The notes below the pieces were generated by a model. That model was not told the origin of the DNA. It saw only the letters and a program-made list of their open reading frames with translations, and did no database searches. A DNA stretch of 6,208 nucleotides from Bacillota bacterium (GTDB lineage Bacteria; Bacillota_I; Bacilli_A; Acholeplasmatales; Acholeplasmataceae): contig JAEYXZ010000125.1 in the NCBI GenBank assembly GCA_023431045.1, forward strand, positions 1 through 6,208, given 5' to 3'. Positions 1-5,380 of this stretch are shown here, one piece after another. Position 1 is the stretch's first letter; every line of letters starts with the position of its first letter. The position numbers were made by a program, and so were the translations under genes.

Positions 1-294
1 GTTCTAGGATCAAATAATCCATTCTCAGTCATTATTGCAACCCTTCTTGGTATTCCAATGTATGCCGATATTTTTGGAACCCTACCGATTGCAGAAGCAC
101 TAGTTCTTAAAGGGGTTGGAATTGGAACCGTATTAGCCTTTATGATGGCAGTTACAGCATTATCCCTGCCATCCATCATCATGATTAAAAAGGTCGTTAA
201 AACGAAGTTATTATTGATGTTTGTTGGTGTTGTAACAGTCGGTATTATCGTTATGGGTTATCTATTTAATAGTTTTGGATATCTATTCATATAA
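1..294 (+). CDS. ArsP/DUF318 (UPF0718)-type membrane permease, C-terminal fragment
   Basis: The frame is open from the first base of the window to a TAA at 292-294, so this is the last 97 residues of a larger membrane protein whose start lies upstream. The segment G-I-P-M-Y-A-D (fragment residues 17-23), then K-G near 37-38, a small-residue helix, S-L-P-S at 55-58 and a basic stretch (I-K-K-V-V-K) resemble the C-terminal repeat of the ArsP_1/DUF318 permeases. A final hydrophobic helix lies near residues 71-92. Some members of this family (ArsP) export trivalent organoarsenicals, but most are uncharacterised. ArsP proteins as I recall them have S-L-P-E where this one has S-L-P-S, so an arsenical substrate should not be assumed. 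The next gene, a small CxxC thioredoxin-fold protein, is a recurrent partner of these permeases and supports the call. The two are very probably co-transcribed. Family assignment is by motif memory, not by search. Confidence 0.8.
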   Translation, partial: VLGSNNPFSVIIATLLGIPMYADIFGTLPIAEALVLKGVGIGTVLAFMMAVTALSLPSIIMIKKVVKTKLLLMFVGVVTVGIIVMGYLFNSFGYLFI

Positions 295-308
295 AAGGAG
301 AAAAAAGT

Positions 309-548
309 ATGGAAATCAAGGTTTTAGGTAGTGGATGTGCAAATTGTAAAAAAGTGCTTGAAAATGTTAATCATGCAGTGAGTGATTTAAATCTTAATGC
401 AGATATATTATATATCACTGATTATGTAGAAATAGTTAAAACTGGTTTACTAAAAACACCTGGGTTAATGGTTGATGGAAAGATCGTTTCAGCAGGACGG
501 GTACCAACGCTTGAAGAAACGAAACAAATAATTCAAAAGTACATCTGA
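309..548 (+). CDS. Small thioredoxin-fold protein (TM0996/MTH895 redox-active disulfide type)
   Basis: This is a complete 79-aa cytoplasmic protein with no signal peptide. The start follows a strong AAGGAG site at 295-300, which directly abuts the permease stop codon. The sequence has the thioredoxin-fold plan: a short beta strand, a G-S-G-C-A-N-C active-site loop (C10, C13), a helix, a second strand, then a Thr-Pro at 50-51 at the position of the conserved cis-proline, followed by V-D-G-K and a G-R-V-P loop. At 79 aa it is shorter than classical thioredoxin (about 105 aa) and fits the thioredoxin_3/glutaredoxin-like family of 75-80 residues. The 14-nt gap to the permease indicates one operon. 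A likely role, by inference from context, is thiol-disulfide or metal/metalloid handling for the permease; its actual substrate is unknown. It is the only gene here ending in TGA; reading TGA as Trp would add only six residues before a TAA. Confidence 0.88.
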   Translation: MEIKVLGSGCANCKKVLENVNHAVSDLNLNADILYITDYVEIVKTGLLKTPGLMVDGKIVSAGRVPTLEETKQIIQKYI

Positions 549-574
549 AATATATTATTTAGTTAAACTTCGTT

Positions 575-609
575 AAAAATCTTGATTTCGGTCAAGGTTT
601 TTATTTTTT
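575..609 (+). terminator. Intrinsic terminator with UUCG loop after the permease-thioredoxin unit
   Basis: Bases 575-586 pair with 591-602 to give a 12-bp stem closed by the tetraloop TTCG (587-590). Two of the pairs are G-U wobbles (580-597 and 586-591) and the rest are Watson-Crick. The stem runs into a T-rich tract (598-609, interrupted by one A). Position, structure and T-tract make this a convincing Rho-independent terminator 27 nt after the thioredoxin-like stop codon. Its core is also a near-perfect FNR-type operator, listed separately, so the dyad may serve both purposes. Confidence 0.82.
582..595. promoter_or_regulatory. FNR/FLP-like operator, TTGAT-TTCG-GTCAA
   Basis: The 14-bp dyad matches the classical FNR box TTGAT-N4-ATCAA at 9 of 10 specified positions. 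Its centre (588.5) lies 41.5 bp upstream of base 630, the start site expected from the TATAAT at 618-623. This is the position typical of class II activation by Crp/Fnr proteins. A Crp/Fnr regulator with an FNR-type recognition helix is encoded in the operon immediately downstream. Binding is inferred. The same bases form the stem of a good intrinsic terminator, which alone would explain the palindrome. Confidence 0.5.
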
Positions 610-617
610 ATAACTCC

Positions 618-623
618 TATAAT
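618..623 (+). promoter_or_regulatory. -10 element (TATAAT) of the metal-ATPase operon promoter
   Basis: A perfect TATAAT lies 25 bp upstream of the HMA gene start and predicts transcription from about base 630. At a 17-bp spacing the -35 position (595-600) reads AGGTTT, a poor match to TTGACA, and there is no extended -10 TGn. A consensus -10 with no -35 is what one expects of an activator-dependent promoter, consistent with the operator centred at -41.5. Confidence 0.6.
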
Positions 624-648
624 TAAGTCAGAAAGTGAGGTAAAAGAA

Positions 649-864
649 ATGAAAAAGACGATTATACAACTTGAAACATTAACTTGTCCATCATGTATTA
701 GAAAGATTGAAGGAACACTTAGTAAACAAGATGGCGTAAGTTTGGTTTCAGTTAAGTTTAACGCATCCAAGGTTGAAGTAGAACATGACGAAAATCTAAT
801 CAGTCAAACAGCTGTATCTGATTTTGTATCAAAGCTTGGATATCAAGTATTAGGGGTGAAGTAA
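649..864 (+). CDS. Free-standing HMA-domain metal-binding protein (metallochaperone-like)
   Basis: This 71-aa protein consists of a single heavy-metal-associated domain of the CopZ/Atx1 type. The metal-binding loop is L-T-C-P-S-C at residues 11-16 (C13, C16), followed by the first helix I-R-K-I-E and then G-V (29-30), V-K-F-N (35-38) and V-E-V-E-H (42-46), with a C-terminal K-L-G-Y near residues 62-65. This is the complete beta-alpha-beta-beta-alpha-beta pattern. The usual M-x-C-x-x-C is L-T-C-P-S-C here, with Leu in place of the common Met. The start is preceded by GTGAGG at 635-640. The stop codon is one base before the ATPase start, so the two are translated together. Since the ATPase lacks an N-terminal HMA domain, this protein probably supplies that function in trans, as chaperone or regulatory domain. 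The metal is not determinable from CxxC alone. Confidence 0.9.
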   Translation: MKKTIIQLETLTCPSCIRKIEGTLSKQDGVSLVSVKFNASKVEVEHDENLISQTAVSDFVSKLGYQVLGVK

Positions 865-865
865 G

Positions 866-2761
866 ATGAAAATAAAGAAGACCAAGTATCTATATATATC
901 AACCATTACATTATTGTTTATAGGTTCGATTGTTCTAAATGAATTGATGAAGACCCATTGGTTAACGCTTGCTGTATTAACTTTATTAACAATCCTTACT
1001 GGTTTTCATATCTTCAAAAAAGCACTGGTTGATATCAGGTATAAAATCATTGGAATTGATTTACTTGTAACACTGGCAGTTATTGCTGCATTTGTTATTG
1101 GTGATTTATTTGAAGCTGCTGCTGTCACTTATTTATTCACTCTTGGTCATTTCTTAGAAAAGATGTCATTAGAAAAGACTAGAAGTGCTATCAAATCAAT
1201 GCTTGATTTAAAACCTCTAGTTGGTAGAAGAATTGATAACCATATAGAAATCATCATCAATTATGATGAAATCAACGTTGATGATATATTGCTTGTAAAG
1301 CCAGGCGAAAAGATTCCAACGGACGGTATTATCATTGAAGGGGAAGTCATGGTTGATGAAGCGATGATGACCGGTGAGTCAATGCCAAACCGAAAAACCG
1401 TTGGAGATCAAGTCATTGGTTCAACAGTGGTTGCAAGTGGATACTTGTTAATGAAGGTCACAGAGATTGGCGAAGATACAACCTTATCTAAAATGATTCA
1501 TATGGTTGAAGAAGCACAAGATAATAAAGCTAAGACTCAAAAGTTTATGGAAGTATTCTCAAAATACTACACACCTTTAGTCGTTTTAATTTCAATTGTG
1601 ATCTATCTAATCACCTTTGATATCCGTTTAGCTGTGACAATGCTTGTTATTGCATGTCCTGGAGCACTTGTTATTGCTACCCCTGTATCTTTTGTTGCTG
1701 GCATTGGAAATGCGGCTAAAAAGGGGATTTTGTTTAAGGGTGGTGACTCGATTGAAAGACTTGCTAAAGGTAATTTAGTCTTCTTTGATAAAACCGGTAC
1801 ATTAACCAAAGGTAAACCTGAAGTCGTCATGATAAAAACCTATGGTATCTCTGAAGAAGAACTAATCAAGATTGCAACAATTGGAGAATCTTATAGTGAA
1901 CATCCGATTGCATCAGCAATCAAGAAAAAAGCAGAAACACTTAATCTAGATACTAAAGATAAACCAAATGATACAACACCAATCATTGGTCAAGGTCTGA
2001 GCTTTACTTACCTAGATATTACCTATCGACTAGGAAATAAAGGAATTATAAAAAATGAACTCAATCAAGAAATTAAAGCAGATTTTAATGATTTAGAAAA
2101 TAAGGGCTATACAACGCTCATCTTAGAAAATGATCATCAAATTCTAGGACTCATTGGCATTCGTGATGGGTTAAGACCACAATCAAAATCAATGATTGAA
2201 TCACTTAAGACACTAAAGATAGAAAAATCAATTATGTTAACAGGTGATCAAAAAGTCATCGCAAGTCAAATCGCTGATGAACTATCACTCGATGCTTATT
2301 ATGCTAATCTAATGCCCCAAGATAAAGCAGAAATCGTTAAAAACTACCAAAAAGATTACCACACTATTTTTGTTGGGGATGGTATTAATGATGCACTCGC
2401 ACTATCATATGCCGATGCATCAGTGGCTGTTGGGGGTCTCGGTAAAGATTTAGCGATGGAAGCTGCTGATATTGTCTTAATGGGGGAAGATATTTCTAAA
2501 TTAAAAGATGCCATTAAGATTAGTCGTAAAGTAAAAAATAACATGATTCAAAATATCGTTTTCGCTTTAGTTATTGTATTCCTACTCATGATTGGTGTAT
2601 TATTGAAACAAGTCACCATGTCCATTGGGATGCTTGTTCATGAAGCATCAGTCTTAATCGTCATTATGAATGCCATAAGACTATTAAGATATGACTTAGG
2701 AGGAAAAGATGTCAAAAAATCTAGAACCCTTCAACTGCATCAAGAAAGTTCCAATCTTTAA
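866..2761 (+). CDS. P1B-type heavy-metal-translocating ATPase with CPG and HEAS metal-site motifs
   Basis: This 631-aa ATP-driven metal pump of the cytoplasmic membrane probably exports a transition metal. Four N-terminal helices lie at about 8-25, 33-50, 60-78 and 80-98. The actuator domain has T-G-E-S at 169-172. A helix pair (235-251, 254-277) carries C-P-G at 264-266. The phosphorylation site D-K-T-G-T is at 308-312 (D308). The P1B-specific S-E-H-P is at 344-347, with M-L-T-G-D at 457-461 and G-D-G-I-N-D at 504-509. Two last helices lie at about 561-580 and 584-603. All catalytic residues are present. There is no N-terminal HMA domain; the upstream gene encodes one. The metal site is atypical: the usual CPC is CPG, the Lys typical of Zn/Cd pumps in the seventh helix appears to be Val571, and the eighth helix has H-E-A-S (592-595) where Zn/Cd pumps have Asp. 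HE in that helix recalls P1B-4 (Co/Fe) pumps, so a CadA/ZntA label is not justified. The start uses an AGGGG site within the HMA gene. The last 18 or so residues are hydrophilic and overlap the next gene. Confidence 0.95.
   Translation: MKIKKTKYLYISTITLLFIGSIVLNELMKTHWLTLAVLTLLTILTGFHIFKKALVDIRYKIIGIDLLVTLAVIAAFVIGDLFEAAAVTYLFTLGHFLEKMSLEKTRSAIKSMLDLKPLVGRRIDNHIEIIINYDEINVDDILLVKPGEKIPTDGIIIEGEVMVDEAMMTGESMPNRKTVGDQVIGSTVVASGYLLMKVTEIGEDTTLSKMIHMVEEAQDNKAKTQKFMEVFSKYYTPLVVLISIVIYLITFDIRLAVTMLVIACPGALVIATPVSFVAGIGNAAKKGILFKGGDSIERLAKGNLVFFDKTGTLTKGKPEVVMIKTYGISEEELIKIATIGESYSEHPIASAIKKKAETLNLDTKDKPNDTTPIIGQGLSFTYLDITYRLGNKGIIKNELNQEIKADFNDLENKGYTTLILENDHQILGLIGIRDGLRPQSKSMIESLKTLKIEKSIMLTGDQKVIASQIADELSLDAYYANLMPQDKAEIVKNYQKDYHTIFVGDGINDALALSYADASVAVGGLGKDLAMEAADIVLMGEDISKLKDAIKISRKVKNNMIQNIVFALVIVFLLMIGVLLKQVTMSIGMLVHEASVLIVIMNAIRLLRYDLGGKDVKKSRTLQLHQESSNL
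2698..2703 (+). promoter_or_regulatory. Ribosome binding site of the Crp/Fnr gene inside the ATPase gene
   Basis: A perfect AGGAGG lies 5 nt before the ATG at 2709 and within the ATPase coding sequence. It fixes the regulator's start despite the 53-nt overlap with the ATPase, and suggests the regulator is translated by independent initiation. Confidence 0.85.
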
Positions 2762-3392
2762 AAATCTAAATGAATCTGAAATGGATGAGGTCATCATGAT
2801 CTCATCCCATCAGAAACTTGCTAAAGGTGAATTCATCTATCAGTCCGGTGATTCAATTGATAAGTTATATGTGATTCATGAAGGAAAGATTAAAATCACC
2901 AGATACTCAGAAGATGGTAAGGAACAAATCATCAGAATCCTCTCTCATGGGGATTTTTTGGGTGAACTTGCTTTATTTAATGAAGCCAAAGTGAATACTT
3001 TTGCTGAAACGATAGAACCATGTGTCATCTGTTTAGTTGAAAGTCAAAGATTAAAGATATTAATGACTCAAAGTCCTACTTTATCGATGAAGATGATGCA
3101 TGAGTTATCCAATCGACTAGAAAAAGCTGAAGCAATTATCGAACAAAGTAATCTCTATTCGGCAAAAGCAAAAGTCGCTAAGTTATTACTTGAGTTAGTT
3201 AAAAACAATATCGTTAGATTTGAGACAACAAAAGTCAATCTATCATCAAGTATCGGGATCACTCCAGAAACCTTAAGTCGTAAACTAAAAGAATTAAGTG
3301 ATGATGGATATATTAAAGTACTGACGAATAAGAAAATAGAAATAAAGGATGAGCTCGGTTTAGAACTCATCATTAATCCAGATAAAATATAA
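2709..3392 (+). CDS. Crp/Fnr-family transcriptional regulator, FNR/FLP-like with three cysteines
   Basis: This 227-aa protein has the usual Crp/Fnr length and plan. An N-terminal beta-roll sensor occupies about residues 12-120 (G-E-F-I-Y at 40-44, G-D-F-L-G-E-L-A at 81-88). A dimerisation helix lies near 123-146, and a C-terminal winged HTH near 150-215. The recognition helix contains T-P-E-T-L-S-R (185-191), the E-x-x-S-R arrangement FNR uses to read TTGAT, rather than the R-E-x-x-x-R of CRP. The cAMP phosphate contacts Arg-Ser of CRP are replaced by Asn96-Thr97, so cAMP is an unlikely ligand. Cysteines are C10, C105 and C108. C105 falls where E. coli FNR has its cluster ligand C122, judging from the shared E-T-x-x-x-C. 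The N-terminal four-Cys cluster of E. coli FNR is not present. A disulfide switch as in Lactobacillus FLP, or direct metal binding, is plausible. Encoded in the metal-ATPase operon, it probably controls the promoter near 582-630. Confidence 0.92.
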   Translation: MSKNLEPFNCIKKVPIFKNLNESEMDEVIMISSHQKLAKGEFIYQSGDSIDKLYVIHEGKIKITRYSEDGKEQIIRILSHGDFLGELALFNEAKVNTFAETIEPCVICLVESQRLKILMTQSPTLSMKMMHELSNRLEKAEAIIEQSNLYSAKAKVAKLLLELVKNNIVRFETTKVNLSSSIGITPETLSRKLKELSDDGYIKVLTNKKIEIKDELGLELIINPDKI

Positions 3393-3409
3393 AAGAAATA
3401 GGATTTCAT

Positions 3410-4264
3410 ATGATTACTTATAAAAGATGTAGCGATGTTTCAATTAAAGATATAGTTGATGCTTTTAATATTGGATTTTCTGATTACATTATAAAGCTAG
3501 AACTGACGGAAGAGTTATTTTTAAGTCGTTTTATCATTGTTGAACAAAACCAATTAGAACATTCCTTTATAGCTTATGATAAACAATTACCGATTGGATT
3601 AATATTAGGTGGCATTAAAACCTATGATGAGATTAAAACCCTAAGATGTGGTACGCTTTGTGTTCACCCTCTATATCGCAAGCAAAGTGTTGCTAGCAAA
3701 CTCTTTAATCTCCATAAAGAAGAAGCACTAAACCATCAATGTGAAAGACTTTATTTAGAAGTTATTCAAGGTAATGATAAAGCAATTACCTTCTATCAAA
3801 AGCAAGGATACAAAGTACTCAATGAATTAGTCTATTATAGTCATTTAGATCCACAAATCTTAAGTTCAGAGCTTAATAATAGTCTAGATATAAGAAAAAT
3901 AGAATTTGATAATGTGAAAAATCTTCACCAAGATAAAGTTAATAAGCATCTCCAGTGGCAAAACGATTTTGATTATATGGGATTTTTTCCTCAACTAATA
4001 AACTATGGTTTATATATCGATGATAAACTTGTAGGAGCATTATCGGCACTACCAAGTGGAAAAGCATTCTATTTATGGATTCAAGAGAACTATCGTCAAA
4101 AAGGATATTCAAAAGCACTACTTGGCAAACTCGTTAAGGATCACAATATCTCAAAACTAATGATGAGTTTTATCCCTGATGAAACGATTTCTAATCCTTT
4201 GATTAAGTTAGGTTTTACAAAAGATAAGATCAGCCAATTCGAAATGGTACAAGTATTATCTTAA
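3410..4264 (+). CDS. Tandem-GNAT N-acetyltransferase, substrate unknown
   Basis: This 284-aa cytoplasmic protein has two GNAT-fold halves. The N-terminal half (about 1-145) has the core strand C-V-H-P-L-Y-R-K-Q-S-V-A (84-95), which ends in the acetyl-CoA pyrophosphate loop, then N-D-K-A-I-T-F-Y-Q-K-Q-G-Y (122-134), the classic C-terminal GNAT motif. In this loop the usual Gly of R-x-x-G-x-A/G is Ser93. The C-terminal half (about 160-284) has a better-preserved loop N-Y-R-Q-K-G-Y-S (227-234) and a matching N-P-L-I-K-L-G-F-T (262-270). The N-terminal G-F-S-D-Y (22-26) resembles a group of Firmicute acetyltransferases. The start has a weak AGGA at 3400-3403. The gene follows the regulator by 17 nt with no terminator between, so it is probably the operon's last gene. 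Nothing in the sequence shows a link to metals; it may be a passenger. Confidence 0.88.
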   Translation: MITYKRCSDVSIKDIVDAFNIGFSDYIIKLELTEELFLSRFIIVEQNQLEHSFIAYDKQLPIGLILGGIKTYDEIKTLRCGTLCVHPLYRKQSVASKLFNLHKEEALNHQCERLYLEVIQGNDKAITFYQKQGYKVLNELVYYSHLDPQILSSELNNSLDIRKIEFDNVKNLHQDKVNKHLQWQNDFDYMGFFPQLINYGLYIDDKLVGALSALPSGKAFYLWIQENYRQKGYSKALLGKLVKDHNISKLMMSFIPDETISNPLIKLGFTKDKISQFEMVQVLS

Positions 4265-4281
4265 ACAAATAATCACGAAAG

Positions 4282-4312
4282 AAAAAGCGATTGAGTTAAC
4301 AATCACTTTTTT
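4282..4312. terminator. Bidirectional intrinsic terminator between convergent genes
   Basis: Bases 4282-4293 pair with 4300-4311 around a 6-nt loop, with T-runs on both strands. Read on the plus strand the stem has one C-A mismatch (4288/4305); on the minus strand the same position is a U-G wobble, so the fold is tighter for the lipoprotein gene. It ends the acetyltransferase transcript 18 nt after its stop. On the other strand it overlaps the lipoprotein stop codon by one or two bases. Confidence 0.85.
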
Positions 4313-5036
4313 ATGGGATTATTCTATCATAGTATAGTGTGTAAGCGTAGTATCCATATAAAGGAATCGATAAAGATATCCCGGAAATGGTTTTTCTAAT
4401 AATCAGAGGATCAGCGTTTTCAACGAATTCTAAATCTCTAATTAAACCATCATCAGGTCCTAATCCAAGTCTGCCAGAATAGGTAATGACATGATTAATA
4501 TCGATAAAGCTATAACTCTTGTATTCGATTGATAACATATAAATCTTAAGAGGATTAACAACAGATTGTAAGTCTGACATGGTGAAATTATATCTATAAT
4601 CTCCATCTAAATTGATATAATCATCATCAAGTATCTGATACATTTCTCTTTTATCATCGGAATCTTCATAGGTGATATAGATCTGATTACCATCGATTTG
4701 AAAAGTTTTGTTAAAATTAACACCCTCAAATTCCCATTCGAGTCTAATCGTTCTATCATCTTTATAATACTTTCCCGTGTAATTTGTTATCTGTGGTATC
4801 GAATAGTATGACGAGACAATTTGATATCCGGAAAGGACTTTATGATAATTAGAGACAACCGAGAAATTTCCCGATTCATAGAAATTGATGAAGTCATGGT
4901 TGGAACTATATTGTTTAGTGTTTGTATTATAATGAATGACTTTACTATATACGGCCTCAAAATATTGGTTGCTATCACAACCAATTAATAATAAAGTCAT
5001 CAAGAAAAGTATAAGTATCGATATAGATTTCTTCAT
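4311..5036 (-). CDS. Predicted surface lipoprotein, unknown function
   Basis: This 241-aa protein has a classical lipoprotein signal peptide: M-K-K-S, a hydrophobic core at residues 5-18 and the lipobox L-I-G-C with the lipidated Cys at 20. The mature protein should therefore be anchored on the outer face of the cytoplasmic membrane. It is rich in Tyr, Asp, Asn and Ile, with alternating hydrophobic and polar residues that suggest a beta-rich fold. I see no catalytic motif, no internal repeat and no cysteine after C20, and I do not recognise the family. A segment near 85-140 (T-G-K-Y-Y, W-E-F-E-G, then Q-I-D-G-N-Q and Y-E-D-S-D-D) looks like the strands of a small lipocalin-like or 'fit to scaffold' domain, but this is only an impression. 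The start is supported by the lipobox spacing and by an AAAAGGGG site at 5046-5053, 9 nt upstream on the minus strand. It is transcribed alone, convergent with the metal operon and divergent from the helicase. Confidence 0.85.
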   Translation of the reverse strand: MKKSISILILFLMTLLLIGCDSNQYFEAVYSKVIHYNTNTKQYSSNHDFINFYESGNFSVVSNYHKVLSGYQIVSSYYSIPQITNYTGKYYKDDRTIRLEWEFEGVNFNKTFQIDGNQIYITYEDSDDKREMYQILDDDYINLDGDYRYNFTMSDLQSVVNPLKIYMLSIEYKSYSFIDINHVITYSGRLGLGPDDGLIRDLEFVENADPLIIRKTISGISLSIPLYGYYAYTLYYDRIIP

Positions 5037-5068
5037 TTCCTGTATCCCCTTTTACAAAATACAACTTA

Positions 5069-5074
5069 ATTATA
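5069..5074 (-). promoter_or_regulatory. -10 element (TATAAT) for the lipoprotein gene
   Basis: On the minus strand a perfect TATAAT predicts a start near base 5062, giving a 26-nt leader that contains the AAAAGGGG ribosome site. No good -35 is seen at 16-18 bp spacing (AAGAAT at 17 bp), so the promoter may be weak or activated. Confidence 0.5.
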
Positions 5075-5161
5075 CGCCTCTCATTTGACACATTCTTGTA
5101 ATTTAGTAATAGAAAATGCGAAATTATTCAAAATTAATAGTGACGAAAGTATATACTTTAA

Positions 5162-5190
5162 TTGTTATTTATATGTAAATGTGTTAATAT
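5162..5190 (+). promoter_or_regulatory. Candidate promoter of the DEAD-box helicase gene
   Basis: TTGTTA (5162-5167) is separated by 17 bp from TAATAT (5185-5190), which is preceded by TGT, an extended -10. The predicted start is near base 5197, exactly where the first hairpin of the leader begins. An alternative -10 is TATGAT at 5188-5193. A second candidate farther upstream pairs TTGACA (5085-5090) with a weak TAATAG (5107-5112). Confidence 0.5.
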
Positions 5191-5195
5191 GATAT

Positions 5196-5227
5196 GGCTT
5201 TAAAAATACCAACGATGTTTTAAAGTC
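5196..5227 (+). repeat. Leader hairpin 1
   Basis: GGCTTTAAAA (5196-5205) pairs with TTTTAAAGTC (5218-5227) over 10 bp with one G-U wobble, around a 12-nt loop. It sits at the extreme 5' end of the predicted transcript. The TTTTAAAA at 5283-5290 could compete for the 3' arm, so alternative folds are possible. Confidence 0.55.
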
Positions 5228-5245
5228 ATCAAGTTATACTAACGC

Positions 5246-5265
5246 AATTACTAATTCTAGTAATT
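5246..5265 (+). repeat. Leader hairpin 2
   Basis: AATTACTA (5246-5253) and TAGTAATT (5258-5265) form a perfect 8-bp stem with the 4-nt loop ATTC. The stem is AT-rich and therefore marginal as RNA, a plausible temperature-sensitive element. As DNA it is also a symmetric site that a dimeric protein could bind. Confidence 0.5.
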
Positions 5266-5306
5266 TTGAACAGATGCATGCCTTTTAAAATAAGTTATGT
5301 AACAAA

Positions 5307-5380
5307 AATGATCAATTAGCGCTGGCTAGCTTAAGAGTAACCAGTGCTTTTTTATTGGTTCAAACTAAAAATTGATCGTT
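5307..5380 (+). repeat. 11-bp inverted repeat enclosing the leader terminator
   Basis: Bases 5307-5317 pair with 5370-5380: the core GATCAATT/AATTGATC is perfect, extended by one G-U and two A-U pairs. The 3' arm ends two bases before the AAGGAG ribosome site (5383-5388), so folding could affect both transcription read-through and ribosome access. Confidence 0.55.
5318..5353 (+). terminator. Intrinsic-terminator-like hairpin upstream of the helicase (candidate attenuator)
   Basis: AGCGCTGG (5318-5325) pairs with CCAGTGCT (5341-5348), 8 bp with one G-U wobble, and is followed directly by six Ts including the run from 5348. It is GC-richer than anything else in the intergenic region. No gene on the plus strand ends nearby: the previous one ends at 4264 with its own terminator. 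It therefore lies within the helicase leader, which points to attenuation rather than ordinary termination. Confidence 0.72.

Noticed and set aside
573..770. 65-codon minus-strand frame across the terminator and HMA gene
   Set aside because: It lies opposite a clear HMA-domain gene, overlaps a terminator and operator, and its translation shows no domain.
1603..1830. 75-codon minus-strand frame inside the ATPase
   Set aside because: It is antisense to the conserved CPG and DKTGT region; the ATPase motifs explain the sequence.
866..2761. Annotation as cadmium/zinc exporter CadA/ZntA
   Set aside because: The CPC, Lys and Asp signature of those pumps is absent (CPG, Val571, His592-Glu593), so only the P1B superfamily is supported.
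2709..3392. cAMP-responsive CRP
   Set aside because: The Arg-Ser cAMP contact is Asn96-Thr97 and the recognition helix is FNR-type, not CRP-type.
3155..3409. 84-codon minus-strand frame opposite the regulator's HTH
   Set aside because: It is antisense to the conserved winged-helix coding sequence and has no recognisable protein features.
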